From Rhodospirillaceae bacterium (lineage in GTDB: Bacteria; Pseudomonadota; Alphaproteobacteria; DSM-16000; Inquilinaceae): a stretch of DNA of 64,000 nt. Positions 10,208 through 19,376 of this stretch are shown piece after piece (within the stretch, counting starts at the first letter, position 1; every line of letters starts with the position of its first letter). Position numbers and translations under genes: made by a program. Under the pieces are notes generated by a model. The model was not told the origin of the DNA and did not search any database. It was given only the letters and a program-made list of their open reading frames with translations. The stretch covers positions 1-64,000 of the forward strand of contig JACKIG010000012.1 in the NCBI GenBank assembly GCA_020638595.1, given 5' to 3'.

Positions 10208-10471
10208 ATGAGCCGCGTCACCATCTATTCCAGTCCGTTCTGTCCCTATTGCTACATGGCGAAGAAGCTGCTGACGCAGAAGGGCGTGGCGTTCGACGAG
10301 ATCGACGTCATGATGCACCCCAAGCGCCGTGACGAAATGATGGCCCGCGCCGGCGGGCGGCGCACGGTGCCCCAGATCTTCGTCGGCGATACCCATGTCG
10401 GCGGCAATGACGACCTTCAGGCCCTGGAACGTGCCGGGCGCCTGGACGAGCTGCTGGAGAGCGCGCGATGA
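10208..10471 (+). CDS. grxC: glutaredoxin 3
   Basis: An 87-residue glutaredoxin. It begins MSRVTIYSSPFCPYCYMAK with the dithiol active site CPYC at residues 12-15, and shows the cis-Pro region RRTVPQIFVGDTHVGGNDDL, which binds glutathione. It reduces protein disulfides and ribonucleotide reductase with glutathione as electron donor. The length and start are normal for GrxC. Its stop codon overlaps the ATG of the next gene (ATGA), so the two are translationally coupled. Confidence 0.93.
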   Translation: MSRVTIYSSPFCPYCYMAKKLLTQKGVAFDEIDVMMHPKRRDEMMARAGGRRTVPQIFVGDTHVGGNDDLQALERAGRLDELLESAR

Positions 10472-11328
10472 CCACCCTGACCGTCGCTTGCGTGCAGGTG
10501 AACGCCGGACCCGAGATCGGGCCGAATGTGGACACCGCCGTGCGCCTGGTGCGCGAGGCCGCCGCCGCGGGCGCCGGGTTTGTGGCGATGCCGGAGAATG
10601 TCAGCGCCATCGTCTTCGGGCGCGAACACCAGATCGCTCGCGCCAGCACCGAGGAGGCGCATCCGGCCCTGGCGGCCTTCCGCGCGGTGGCGGCGGAAAC
10701 GGGGGTGTATCTGCTGGCCGGCACCGTGGCCATTCGGCTGGACGACGGCCGGCTGGCCAACCGCAGTACCTTCATCGATCCGCAGGGCACCATCGTCGCC
10801 CGCTATGACAAGATCCACATGTTCGACGTCGATCTGCCCGGCGGCGAGAGCTATCGCGAGAGCAGCACCTTCCGCCCGGGCGAGCAGGCGGTGCTGGCCG
10901 AAGCCCCGTGGGGGCCGGTCGGGATGACGGTCTGCTACGACCTGCGCTTTCCACACCTCTATCGCGACCTGGCGAAACGGGGCGCGGTGATCCTGACCAT
11001 TCCGGCGGCCTTCACGCGCCAGACGGGCCAGGCGCATTGGCACGTCCTGCAGCGTGCCCGGGCGATCGAGACCGGGGCCTTCGTCGTGGCGCCCGCCCAG
11101 ACCGGAACCCACGACAACGGCCGCCAGACCTTCGGCCATTCGCTGATCGTCTCGCCCTGGGGCGAGGTCCTGGCGGACGGCGGCGAGGACGTGGGCATCA
11201 GCATGGCCACCATCGACCTGGCGGAGGTCGAGCGGGCGCGGCAGGCGATCCCGGCGCTCCGGCATGACCGGGCCTATGCGCCGCCGCGGACCGTCGGCGT
11301 TGCGCCGGTCAGGGCGGCGGGCGAATGA
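10468..11328 (+). CDS. carbon-nitrogen hydrolase (Nit / deaminated-glutathione amidase type)
   Basis: A 286-residue nitrilase-superfamily amidase. The catalytic triad is visible as E43 (MPENVSAI), K115 (ARYDKIHMFD) and C156 (MTVCYDLRFP). The sequence pattern, including HWHVLQRARAIETGAFVVAPAQ, matches the Nit branch that hydrolyses deaminated glutathione formed by transaminase side reactions. It starts inside the stop of grxC, so a glutathione-related role fits its neighbour; this is inference. The downstream DUF1178 gene is 95 bp away in the same direction and is often found with it. Confidence 0.88.
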   Translation: MTTLTVACVQVNAGPEIGPNVDTAVRLVREAAAAGAGFVAMPENVSAIVFGREHQIARASTEEAHPALAAFRAVAAETGVYLLAGTVAIRLDDGRLANRSTFIDPQGTIVARYDKIHMFDVDLPGGESYRESSTFRPGEQAVLAEAPWGPVGMTVCYDLRFPHLYRDLAKRGAVILTIPAAFTRQTGQAHWHVLQRARAIETGAFVVAPAQTGTHDNGRQTFGHSLIVSPWGEVLADGGEDVGISMATIDLAEVERARQAIPALRHDRAYAPPRTVGVAPVRAAGE

Positions 11329-11423
11329 CCGCACGCCCCGGCCCAAGGCGGGCGGCCCAGGGGCGCCTTGAACACGGGCCGGGCCATGGGCGAATATGGC
11401 TGGGTGCCCTCAGGTAGACCCGG

Positions 11424-11843
11424 ATGATCCTCTTCGATCTGCGATGCCAGGCCGGCCATTCCTTCGAGGCCTGGTTCCGTGACAATGCGACCTACGAAGC
11501 CCAGGCGAATGCCGGCGACATCGCCTGTCCGGCCTGCGGCGACCGGCATGTCGGCAAGGCGCCGATGGCGCCGCGGATCGCCCGGTCGCGCGGGCGCGCC
11601 TCGGCGGAGGAGACCAAGCAGGCGGCGGAGCTGTATCGCAAGCTGTCGGACCTGCGGGCGCAGGTCGAAGCCAACAGCGACTATGTCGGGCCGCGCTTCG
11701 CCGAGGAGGCGCGGCGCATCCACTATGGCGAGACCGAAGCCCGCAATATCCATGGCGAGGCGACGGACAGCGAGGCGTCCGAACTGAAGGACGAAGGCGT
11801 GAAGTTCGCCCGCATCCCCTGGGTGCCGCGCGGCGAGAACTGA
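11424..11843 (+). CDS. DUF1178 family protein
   Basis: A 139-residue soluble protein beginning MILFDLRCQAGHSFEAWF. C8 and the pair CPACG (residues 38-42) suggest a zinc-ribbon-like N-terminus, as in DUF1178. The rest, including RFAEEARRIHYGETEARNI and the C-terminal GVKFARIPWVP, is the family signature. It commonly follows the nitrilase-type hydrolase in alphaproteobacteria. Function unknown. Confidence 0.85.
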   Translation: MILFDLRCQAGHSFEAWFRDNATYEAQANAGDIACPACGDRHVGKAPMAPRIARSRGRASAEETKQAAELYRKLSDLRAQVEANSDYVGPRFAEEARRIHYGETEARNIHGEATDSEASELKDEGVKFARIPWVPRGEN

Positions 11844-11896
11844 ACCATCGGCCAGCCCCGAGCGGGGCGCGCCTGAAAGGGATCGCATTACCGCGC

Positions 11897-12829
11897 ATGG
11901 CCGCACCACCGATCGCCCTTATCGGAGCACCGACGGATATCGGTGCCGGCCATCGCGGCGGCTCCATGGGGCCAGAGGCGCTTCGGGTTGCCGGCATCGG
12001 CACAGCCCTCAGCGGGCTCGGCCATGACGTCGTCGACTGGGGCAACCTCGCGGGGCCGGTGAACCCCGACCACGCACCGGTCGACGGCTACCGCCACCTT
12101 CCCGAAACGGTCATCTGGTGCCGGGCCGTGCACGATGCGGTCAGCGACGCGCTGCGGTCCGGCCATCTGCCTGTCGTGCTGGGCGGCGACCATTGCCTGG
12201 CCATCGGGTCGGTTGCCGCCGTTGCCCGGCACTGCGCCGACAAGGGGGTGCCGCTCAGCGTCCTCTGGCTGGACGCGCATGCGGATTTCAACACGCCCCA
12301 GACGTCGCCGTCGGGCAACCTCCACGGCATGCCGGTGGCGGTGATCGCCGGCAAGGGGCCGACGGAGCTGCTGGACCTGGGGCATGCCGTGCCGATGTTG
12401 GACGCCGCGCGGATCATCCAGCTGGGCGTCCGATCCGTCGACGCGGTGGAAAAGCGCGAGGTCGTCGCCAGCCACCTGGCCGTCTGGGACATGCGCAAGA
12501 TCGACGAGAGCGGCATGCGCGCGACGATGGACAGCATCCTGCGGCAGGTGCAGGCCGTGGGCGGCCATCTGCATGTCAGCTTCGATGTCGATTTCCTCGA
12601 CCCGTCGATCGCCCCGGGGGTGGGCACGCCCGTGTCCGGCGGGCCGACCTATCGGGAAGCGCAGCTGTGCATGGAAATGATCTACGACAGCGGCTGCATG
12701 GCCTCGCTCGACGTCATGGAGCTCAATCCCGCCTGCGACGTGCGCAACGCCACGGCCTGCCTGGTGGTCGAACTGGTCGAAAGCCTGTTCGGCGAACAGA
12801 TCCTGAGCCGCCACAAGGTCGACCTGTAG
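11897..12829 (+). CDS. rocF: arginase
   Basis: A 310-residue enzyme that hydrolyses arginine to ornithine and urea. The metal-binding motifs are complete: GGDHCLAIGS (H99), DAHADFNTP (D126, H128, D130) and SFDVDFLDPS (D230, D232), with SPSGNLHGMP as substrate loop. This pattern fits true arginases better than agmatinases, but agmatinase or another ureohydrolase cannot be excluded by eye. The start is at the family position, with AAAGGGATCG upstream. It sits between DUF1178 and a convergent small exported protein; the usual ornithine-use genes are not nearby. Confidence 0.88.
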   Translation: MAAPPIALIGAPTDIGAGHRGGSMGPEALRVAGIGTALSGLGHDVVDWGNLAGPVNPDHAPVDGYRHLPETVIWCRAVHDAVSDALRSGHLPVVLGGDHCLAIGSVAAVARHCADKGVPLSVLWLDAHADFNTPQTSPSGNLHGMPVAVIAGKGPTELLDLGHAVPMLDAARIIQLGVRSVDAVEKREVVASHLAVWDMRKIDESGMRATMDSILRQVQAVGGHLHVSFDVDFLDPSIAPGVGTPVSGGPTYREAQLCMEMIYDSGCMASLDVMELNPACDVRNATACLVVELVESLFGEQILSRHKVDL

Positions 12830-12867
12830 CGGCCCTGTCCGCCATCCCCGGCAGAGCTTGCCGCTAC
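12826..12867. terminator. possible shared hairpin spanning both stop codons
   Basis: GTAGCGGC (12826-12833) pairs with GCCGCTAC (12860-12867) across a 26-nt gap. The arms contain the TAG stop of arginase and the TAG stop of the opposing gene. The loop is long, so this is a weak call. Confidence 0.3.
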
Positions 12868-13232
12868 GGCAGCATGCCCCAGCGGTCCTCGTCCTCCATC
12901 TTGCAGAAGCTCAAGGTGTAGGGGATGCCGCGCCCCTGCTTGGTGAGGGTGAAATACACGGTGCCGCAGGGTGCGCCGTCGCGATCGAACGTCTCCAGCA
13001 GCCGTGCCTCGCCGTTCAGGCCCGTCTGCGGATTGGACCAGGTGGTGGAATATCCGGCCTCGCCGCTGTCCAGGGCCTCACGGACGGCCTGGCGCGTCAG
13101 GTCGACGTCTTCCGCCGTCAGCTGCACGCCACCGCGGTAGAGATCGAACCCGAGCTGGGCATGGGCGCTGGCGGGCAGCCCGATCGCAATCATGGCGGCG
13201 GCCAGGCTCCATGCGCGTTTCTGTGCCGGCAT
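12864..13232 (-). CDS. exported surface-antigen-like protein (RT0821/Lpp0805 type)
   Basis: A 122-residue exported protein. Residues 1-25 (MPAQKRAWSLAAAMIAIGLPASAHA) form a signal peptide. The mature domain contains STTWSNPQTGLNGEARLLE and two cysteines, in GAPCGTVYF and LSFCKMED. This resembles the small 16-kDa surface antigen domain (RT0821/Lpp0805 family), in which WSNP...G is the hallmark; the match is by eye. The ATG at 13232 has GGGAGGGAC just upstream and gives the best signal peptide. It converges on arginase and lies downstream of the ubiG hairpin. Confidence 0.65.
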   Translation of the reverse strand: MPAQKRAWSLAAAMIAIGLPASAHAQLGFDLYRGGVQLTAEDVDLTRQAVREALDSGEAGYSTTWSNPQTGLNGEARLLETFDRDGAPCGTVYFTLTKQGRGIPYTLSFCKMEDEDRWGMLP

Positions 13233-13335
13233 TGCGTCCCTCCCATCACCGTCCTGCCCAAGGCGGGGCTGTGTTTCCAACCGCCGGTAGACATTACTGT
13301 ACCCTGGCAGGTCCGGCAAGACGCAGAGTCTTCAT

Positions 13336-13361
13336 CACCAGCCGTCCGCGGACGGCTGGTG
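13336..13361 (-). terminator. perfect 26-bp palindrome behind ubiG
   Basis: CACCAGCCGTCCG is followed at once by its reverse complement, giving a perfect palindrome with an 11-bp stem if four bases form the loop. It lies 45 bp beyond the ubiG stop and upstream of the surface-antigen-like gene, so it probably terminates ubiG transcription. No T-run is visible. Confidence 0.55.
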
Positions 13362-13405
13362 CGGTACCGGTTCGCGCTGCGGCCGGCCGGGTGCCGGCAC
13401 CGCGG

Positions 13406-14206
13406 TCAGGCTGCGGCCTTGGCCGCCGCCATCAGGTAGTTGACGTCGAGGTCGCGGTCCGACAGCGCCCAGTCGGCGGTCGTCGGGCTGAACACCATGC
13501 CCTTGGCCGCCTCCACGACGAAGCCGTGACGGCGCAGCCCGCGCGCCAGCTCGCTGGGCTTGAGGAACTGGCGCCAGCTGTGCGTGCCGCGCGGGACGAT
13601 CCGCAGGACGTATTCCGCCGCGACGATGCCCAGCGCGAAGCTCTTGGCGGTCCGGTTCAGGGTGCTCATGACCAGGGGCGCGCCGGGGCGCGCCAGCCGG
13701 CCGAGGGCCGCCAGGAAGCTGTCGACATCGGCCACATGTTCGACGATCTCCAGCGCGACGACCGCATCGAAGGTGGCCCCGGTATCGGCCAGCTCTTCCG
13801 CCGAGGACTGCCGGTAGTCGATGGCAAGGTCGCGTTCGCCCGCGTGCAGGCGCGCCACGCCGATCCCCTCCGCCGCGGCGTCGATGCCCGTGACCTCGGC
13901 GCCGAGGCGGGCCAGCGGTTCGCTGGACAGGCCGCCGCCGCAGCCGACATCCAGGATCTTCAGCCCGGCGAGCGGGCGATGCGACAAGGCATCGCGGCGG
14001 TGGGCGGCGGCAACGTGATCGCGGATGAAACCGATCCTGAGCGGGTTCATCCGGTGCAGTTCGCGCATCTTGCCGGCGGGGTCCCACCATTCGTCGGCCA
14101 GGGCGGCGAACCGGGCGATATCGGCCGGGTCGACGCTGGCGCTTCGGGGGCGGCCGGTGTCGGGCTGAGGGGTGCGGGCGGCGGTCTCGGCGGCGTGGCG
14201 GGGCAT
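13406..14206 (-). CDS. ubiG: bifunctional ubiquinone O-methyltransferase UbiG
   Basis: A 266-residue class I methyltransferase that does both O-methylations in ubiquinone synthesis. It shows the UbiG N-terminal motif ALADEWWDPAGKMRELHRMNPLR, the SAM loop ILDVGCGGGLSSEPLARLGAEVTGID, EIVEHVADVDSFL, and the membrane-association region STLNRTAKSFALGIVAAEYVLRIVPRGTHSW. The first 20 residues are extra and poorly conserved, so the true start may be slightly internal. It is divergent from lysC, the usual arrangement in many alphaproteobacteria. Confidence 0.93.
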   Translation of the reverse strand: MPRHAAETAARTPQPDTGRPRSASVDPADIARFAALADEWWDPAGKMRELHRMNPLRIGFIRDHVAAAHRRDALSHRPLAGLKILDVGCGGGLSSEPLARLGAEVTGIDAAAEGIGVARLHAGERDLAIDYRQSSAEELADTGATFDAVVALEIVEHVADVDSFLAALGRLARPGAPLVMSTLNRTAKSFALGIVAAEYVLRIVPRGTHSWRQFLKPSELARGLRRHGFVVEAAKGMVFSPTTADWALSDRDLDVNYLMAAAKAAA

Positions 14207-14391
14207 CGGTTTCTTCGCTTTCGGCGGCGGCTTGCGAGCCTCTTGGCGTTGAGAGTATGGATATCGTCGCTCGCCGCGACAACCTGTGGCGGCCGGGGGC
14301 GAGCCCCTTCCTTTTGCAAGACCTAGCCCGCACGGCCATGAGGGCCGGCGGTTTCGGGGATCTGCGGCACGAGCGCCGGGAGCGCCCAGTC

Positions 14392-15612
14392 ATGGCCTGC
14401 ATCGTACAGAAGTTCGGCGGCACGTCGGTCGCAGACCTCGACCGCATCCGCGCCGTGGCGACGAAGGTCAAGGCCGAGGTCGACCAGGGCAACCAGGTCG
14501 CCGTGGTCGTCTCCGCCATGGCCGGGGAAACCGACCGGCTGGTCGGGTTCTGCCGCAGCCTGTCGCCGCTGCACGATGCGCGCGAGTACGACACGGTCGT
14601 GTCGGCGGGCGAGCAGGTGACGGCAGGCCTTCTTGCCGTGGCGCTGCAGACGCTGGGCGTGACCGCGCGGTCGTGGCTGGGATGGCAGATCCCGATCTCC
14701 ACCGACGAGGTGCATGGGCGGGCGCGAATCACCGGTGTCGAGGCGACCGAGCTGAAGCGGCGCCTGCAAGAGGGGGAAGTCGCGGTGGTCGCCGGTTTCC
14801 AGGGCGTGTCGCCCCGTCGCCGGATCGGCACGCTGGGACGCGGCGGATCGGACACCTCGGCCGTTGCGCTGGCGGCGGCCCTGGGGGCCGACCGGTGCGA
14901 CATCTACACCGACGTCGATGGTGTCTACACCGCCGATCCCAGGATCGTGCGCCGGGCGCGCAAACTCACTAAGATCACGTATGAAGAGATGCTGGAGATG
15001 GCTTCGCTGGGTGCGAAGGTGCTCCAGACCCGTTCGGTCGAGATGGCGATGAAGCACAGGGTGCCCTTGCGGGTGCTGTCCAGCTTCGCCGACGGCCCGG
15101 GGACACTGGTGGTGGATGAGGAAGAGATCGTGGAGCAGGAGATCGTCAGCGGCATCGCCTACAGCCGCGATGAGGCGAAAGTCACCGTGGTGGACGTTCC
15201 CGACCGGCCCGGCGTGGCGGCGTCGATCTTCGGACCGCTGGCCGATGCCGGCATCAATGTCGACATGATCGTCCAGAACGTGTCCGAGGACGGCCAGACC
15301 ACCGACGTCACCTTCACCGTGGCCAAGGCCGACCTGGCGCGCACCGTGCAGCTGTTGCAGGGCCAGCAGGGGGCGCTCGGCTTCCGGCGGCTGCGGCCGG
15401 ACGAGAACGTGGTCAAGCTTTCGGTCATCGGCGTCGGCATGCGCAGCCATGCCGGCGTCGCCAAGAGGATGTTCCAGGCGCTGGCCGACAACGGCATCAA
15501 CATCCAGGTGATCTCGACCTCCGAGATCAAGATCAGCGTCCTTGTGGCCGAACAGTATCTTGAGCTGGCGGTCCGCACGCTGCACTCGGCCTACGGGTTG
15601 GACGAGGTCTGA
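14392..15612 (+). CDS. lysC: aspartate kinase, lysine-sensitive type
   Basis: A 406-residue aspartokinase, the first step of the lysine, threonine, methionine and diaminopimelate pathway. It begins MACIVQKFGGTSVADLDRIR with the kinase KFGGTS motif at residues 7-12, and has GRGGSDTSAVALAAALGA and the substrate region DVDGVYTADPRIV. Residues about 265-406 hold two ACT domains (VPDRPGVAASIFGPLADAGINVDMI and GVGMRSHAGVAKRMF) for feedback control. The ATG at 14392 is the family start; an open extension to 14257 is spurious. I see no lysine riboswitch in the 185-bp leader. Its stop overlaps the ptsP start (TGATG). Confidence 0.95.
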   Translation: MACIVQKFGGTSVADLDRIRAVATKVKAEVDQGNQVAVVVSAMAGETDRLVGFCRSLSPLHDAREYDTVVSAGEQVTAGLLAVALQTLGVTARSWLGWQIPISTDEVHGRARITGVEATELKRRLQEGEVAVVAGFQGVSPRRRIGTLGRGGSDTSAVALAAALGADRCDIYTDVDGVYTADPRIVRRARKLTKITYEEMLEMASLGAKVLQTRSVEMAMKHRVPLRVLSSFADGPGTLVVDEEEIVEQEIVSGIAYSRDEAKVTVVDVPDRPGVAASIFGPLADAGINVDMIVQNVSEDGQTTDVTFTVAKADLARTVQLLQGQQGALGFRRLRPDENVVKLSVIGVGMRSHAGVAKRMFQALADNGINIQVISTSEIKISVLVAEQYLELAVRTLHSAYGLDEV

Positions 15613-17924
15613 TGGTGACGGCAGCGGGGGGCGGCGGCGCCGGCCACCCCTCGGCGCCGGAGCGGGGAATGATCATCTCGGCGCGGCGCCTGTTGGCGCG
15701 GCTGCGCGACGTGATGGCCGGCACCGATGCGTTGCAGGCGCGGCTCGACAAGATCGTCCGGCTGATCGCGGCGGAGACGGTGGCGGAGGTGTGCTCCTGC
15801 TACGTCGTCAGGCCCGGCGACGTGCTGGAGCTGTTCGCGACCCACGGCCTCAACCCCGGTGCCGTGCACCGCACGCGGCTGCGCATGGGCGAGGGGCTGG
15901 TGGGCCAGATCGCCGCGACCGGCCGGCCCACCGCCATTTCCAACGCGCCCGAGCACCCGAACTTCGCCTACCGGCCGGAGACGGGCGAGGACCCCTACCA
16001 TTCGCTGATGGGCGTTCCGATCCTGCGCGGCGGCCAGGTGCGCGGCGTGCTGGTCGTGCAGAACCAGCATCGGCGCATCTACCACGAAGAGGAGATCGAA
16101 ACCCTTCAGACGATCGCCATGGTCGTCGCCGAGCTGGTGGCCGGCGGCGTGCCGGCGGAGCCGGGCAGTGCCGCGGCCTCCCAGGCCGCCGCCCAGATCA
16201 TGCCGGCGCGGCTGGTCGGCATTCGCCTCAACGCCGGGCTGGCCATGGGGCATGCCGTGCTGCACCGCCCGGTGTTGACGGTCCGCGAAATGGTTGCCGA
16301 CGATCCCGAGGCCGAGCTTGCCCGCCTGCGCGGCGCCGTGGGCACGATGCAGGATTCGCTCGACCGGCTGCTCGCCGGGTCCGCCCTCGTGGAGCACGAG
16401 GAAAGCCGCGACATCCTGGAGACCTACCGGATGTTCGCCCAGGACCGGGGCTGGCTGGCGCGCATTGCGGAGGCGATCCGGACGGGCCTGACGGCCGAAG
16501 CCGCGGTCCAGCGGGTGCAGAACGACACGCATGCCAGGCTGGCGCATCTGCCCGATCACTACCTGCGCGAACGCCTGCTGGACCTGGACGACCTTGCCAA
16601 CCGCCTGCTGCTGCACCTGTCGGGCCGGGCGTCGGCCGCGTTCGGTACGCTGCCGGAGGATGCGGTGCTGGTCGCCCGCTCCATCGGCCCGGCCGAGCTG
16701 CTGGACTATGAGGAATCGCGGCTGCGGGGCCTGGTGCTGGAGGACGGATCGGCGACCAGCCATGTGTCCATCGTCGCCCGCTCGATGAACATCCCGGTGG
16801 TCGGCCGCTGCGCCGGCGCCATGAGCACGATCGAGCCGTGGGACCCGATCATCGTCGACGCGGACAACGGCAACGTCCTGGTCCGCCCGGCGGAGGACGT
16901 GCAGGAGCTGTTCGCCCGCACCATGAGCCTGCGCGCGGCGCGCCGGCGGGCGCGCGAAGCCGAAACCAGCCTGCCGGCCGAATCGAAGGATGGGGTCCGC
17001 GTCAGCCTGCACATGAACGCCGGGTTGCTGGCCGATATCCCGCACCTGGCTGCCACGGGGGCCGACGGGGTCGGCCTCTACCGGACCGAGATCCCGTTCA
17101 TGGTGCGGTCCAACTTCCCCGACGTGACGGAACAGACCCGGATCTACCGCGAGGTCCTGGACCAGGCCGGCGACAAGCCGGTGATGTTCCGCACGCTGGA
17201 TATCGGCGGTGACAAGCTGCTGCCCTACCTGAAGGAGGAGCCGGTGGAGAACCCGGCCCTCGGCTGGCGGGCCATTCGCATCGGCCTCGACCGTCCGGCG
17301 CTGTTGCGCCAGCAGCTGCGCGCGCTGATCCGGGCTGCGGCCGGCCGGACCATCGGCATCATGTTCCCACTGGTGTCCGAGGTGGCGGAGCTTGATGCCG
17401 CCAGGGCGCTGCTGACCAAGGAGCTGGAGCGTGCCCGCCACCAGGACGAGCGCCTGCCGGAGCGCCTGAAGGTCGGGATCATGCTGGAGGTGCCGGCCCT
17501 GCTGTGGCAGCTGGACGCATTGCTGCCGCGGGTCGACTTCATCGCCGTCGGGTCCAACGATCTGCTTCAATACCTGTACGCCTGCGACCGTGGCAGCGCG
17601 CCGGTGGCGCAGCGCTACGACCCCCTGTCACCGGCGGCCCTGACCATGTTGCGCATGCTGGTCGGACGGTGCGCAGAGGCCGGCGTGCCGATCAGCCTGT
17701 GCGGAGAAATGGCGGGCCGGCCCCTTGAAGCGATGGCCCTGATTGGAATAGGGTTCCGGCAACTCTCGATGGTGCCGGGGGCGATCGCGGAAGTGCGGGC
17801 GATGATCCGTTCGCTGACCGTGTCGCAGCTGGAGCGGTACCTGGATCGGCTCATGTCGGGGGCCGACCATAGTCTGCGGGAAAAACTTCGCGGATTCGCA
17901 ATGGACCGCGGCATTGAGATTTAG
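15612..17924 (+). CDS. ptsP: PTS-Ntr phosphoenolpyruvate-protein phosphotransferase with GAF domain
   Basis: A 770-residue enzyme I of the nitrogen-related PTS. Residues about 25-165 are a GAF domain (RMGEGLVGQIAATGRP). The swivelling domain carries the phosphorylated His H384 in SATSHVSIVAR, and the PEP-binding barrel shows GADGVGLYRTEIPFM, VGSNDLLQYLYACDRG and SLCGEMAG with catalytic C697. It passes phosphate from PEP to NPr and EIIA-Ntr, which regulate metabolism and transport; those partners are not in this window. In other proteobacteria the GAF domain senses glutamine. Translation is coupled to lysC through the overlapping TGATG, an old and common pairing in alphaproteobacteria. Confidence 0.93.
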   Translation: MVTAAGGGGAGHPSAPERGMIISARRLLARLRDVMAGTDALQARLDKIVRLIAAETVAEVCSCYVVRPGDVLELFATHGLNPGAVHRTRLRMGEGLVGQIAATGRPTAISNAPEHPNFAYRPETGEDPYHSLMGVPILRGGQVRGVLVVQNQHRRIYHEEEIETLQTIAMVVAELVAGGVPAEPGSAAASQAAAQIMPARLVGIRLNAGLAMGHAVLHRPVLTVREMVADDPEAELARLRGAVGTMQDSLDRLLAGSALVEHEESRDILETYRMFAQDRGWLARIAEAIRTGLTAEAAVQRVQNDTHARLAHLPDHYLRERLLDLDDLANRLLLHLSGRASAAFGTLPEDAVLVARSIGPAELLDYEESRLRGLVLEDGSATSHVSIVARSMNIPVVGRCAGAMSTIEPWDPIIVDADNGNVLVRPAEDVQELFARTMSLRAARRRAREAETSLPAESKDGVRVSLHMNAGLLADIPHLAATGADGVGLYRTEIPFMVRSNFPDVTEQTRIYREVLDQAGDKPVMFRTLDIGGDKLLPYLKEEPVENPALGWRAIRIGLDRPALLRQQLRALIRAAAGRTIGIMFPLVSEVAELDAARALLTKELERARHQDERLPERLKVGIMLEVPALLWQLDALLPRVDFIAVGSNDLLQYLYACDRGSAPVAQRYDPLSPAALTMLRMLVGRCAEAGVPISLCGEMAGRPLEAMALIGIGFRQLSMVPGAIAEVRAMIRSLTVSQLERYLDRLMSGADHSLREKLRGFAMDRGIEI

Positions 17925-17947
17925 ATACTGGTTTAGCATTTCCGCGT

Positions 17948-17976
17948 TTGATACTGAGGACAAAATTGTTTACAAA
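17948..17976 (+). promoter_or_regulatory. candidate sigma-70 promoter for the rodZ-like/ispG pair
   Basis: TTGATA (17948-17953), a 17-nt spacer, then TACAAA (17971-17976). It lies in an unusually AT-rich intergenic stretch (17925-18060) some 120 bp before the rodZ-like start. Two near-consensus boxes at ideal spacing in GC-rich DNA are suggestive, not proven. Confidence 0.4.
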
Positions 17977-18098
17977 TCAGTAGGCAAGTGCTGCTGATCT
18001 TTCGTATGCCCTGTTGAAGGGATGAGCAGCCGGAACGACGGCCTGAGGATTGGCTTCGAACGTCCAGTGAACGACACGATCCAGCTACGGCGGGCACT

Positions 18099-19250
18099 AT
18101 GGCGCCAGGCAAACACCGCATGTTCGATGTGACTACGGATGATGGCACCGACGAGACCGACGAGGTGGAGCTGGGCGGATTCCATCGTGCACCTTATGTT
18201 CCCGATGACGCTCCCGTAGGTCACATTCTGCGCGCAGCGCGGGAGCGTGCGGGATACTCCTTGTCCGATGTGGCGGAGGTCTTGCGCATCCGGCGTGTGT
18301 TCATCGAGGCGATCGAGGACGGCCGATTCGAAGACCTGCCCGGTACAACCTATGCGCACGGTTTCGTGCGCAGCTATGCCGAGGTGCTGGAACTTGATGC
18401 CGACGAGCTGGTCCGTCGGTTCAAGGACGAGGTGCGCGGCCTGAACCGGGCAACGCAGCTGGTCTTCCCGACGCCGGAGCCGGAAGGCCGGATGCCGGGG
18501 GCGGCGCTGCTGCTGATCGCGGTGGTGTTGGCCGGCCTGGCCTATGGCAGCTGGTACTATGCCAGCTCGACCGACCGGCAGCTGACCGACCTGCTTCCCG
18601 ACCTGCCGGAGCGGTGGACGGCGTGGCTGAACGATGATCCCGCCGACGCGGCCATGACCGATGAGGAGGCCGAGGGACCGCGCCATCAGCCCAGTGCCGC
18701 ACGTGCGCAGCCGCCGTCCGACGACATGGCGATGCCGGCACCCGCGCCGGCCGCAAGCGGCACGGCGGAACCCGAAGCGGTACCGGCGGAGCCCGCCGCG
18801 GATACCGTGGCCGACGCGCCGGCGGAGGAGCCTGTGGCGCCGCAGGTGGCGGCGGCCCGGCTGCCCGCGGATGCCGCACCGGCCGACGCCGTGCCCACCG
18901 GCGGGACCACGCCCTCCGTCGATAGCGAGGCGCCGCAGCCGCCCCAGCCGCCCGAGGCGTTTGCCGCCCGTGCCGGCGGGACCGAGCCGGCCGATGCGCG
19001 CGTGGTGATCCGGGCCACGGATATCAGCTGGGTCCAGGTGCGCGACCCGAGCGGTCGGGTGGTCATGACCCGGGTGCTGCAGCCGGGCGACAGCTATGTC
19101 GTGCCGGAGGGCAGCGGGCTGAAGCTGGATACGGGCAATGCCGGCGCCCTGACGATCGAGGTGGACGGCAACCAGGTGCGCGCGCTTGGCGGCAGCGGCG
19201 ATGTCGTGCGCGATGTTTCGCTGGATGCCGGGGCCTTGATCCAGCGCTGA
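18099..19250 (+). CDS. RodZ-like helix-turn-helix membrane protein (DUF4115)
   Basis: A 383-residue bitopic inner-membrane protein. Residues about 38-110 are an HTH_25-type domain (LRAARERAGYSLSDVAEVLRIRRVFIEAIEDG and YAHGFVRSYAEVLELD). A single membrane segment follows at about 131-150 (AALLLIAVVLAGLAYGSWYY). A long Pro/Ala-rich periplasmic linker leads to a C-terminal DUF4115 domain (VVIRATDISWVQVRDPSGRVV, VLQPGDSYVVP). This is the layout of RodZ, which links MreB filaments to the elongation machinery, so a cell-shape role is likely but unproven in this lineage. The ATG at 18120 is an alternative start. ispG follows 126 bp later. Confidence 0.85.
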   Translation: MAPGKHRMFDVTTDDGTDETDEVELGGFHRAPYVPDDAPVGHILRAARERAGYSLSDVAEVLRIRRVFIEAIEDGRFEDLPGTTYAHGFVRSYAEVLELDADELVRRFKDEVRGLNRATQLVFPTPEPEGRMPGAALLLIAVVLAGLAYGSWYYASSTDRQLTDLLPDLPERWTAWLNDDPADAAMTDEEAEGPRHQPSAARAQPPSDDMAMPAPAPAASGTAEPEAVPAEPAADTVADAPAEEPVAPQVAAARLPADAAPADAVPTGGTTPSVDSEAPQPPQPPEAFAARAGGTEPADARVVIRATDISWVQVRDPSGRVVMTRVLQPGDSYVVPEGSGLKLDTGNAGALTIEVDGNQVRALGGSGDVVRDVSLDAGALIQR

Positions 19251-19376
19251 CGCCGGACCGCCGGGCGGCTTTCCGCCGCGCAGCCCCATGCTTTTGGCGA
19301 TGGCGGCTTTCCGCTATAACCGGCAACAGCCGGGGCGTCCCCCCCGCATGATCTCCACGAGGCGCGAGTAGCCCCC

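Noticed and set aside
14207..14391. A lysine riboswitch upstream of lysC
   Set aside because: The leader is only 185 bp and shows none of the conserved L-box segments I could recognise; no terminator/antiterminator pair.
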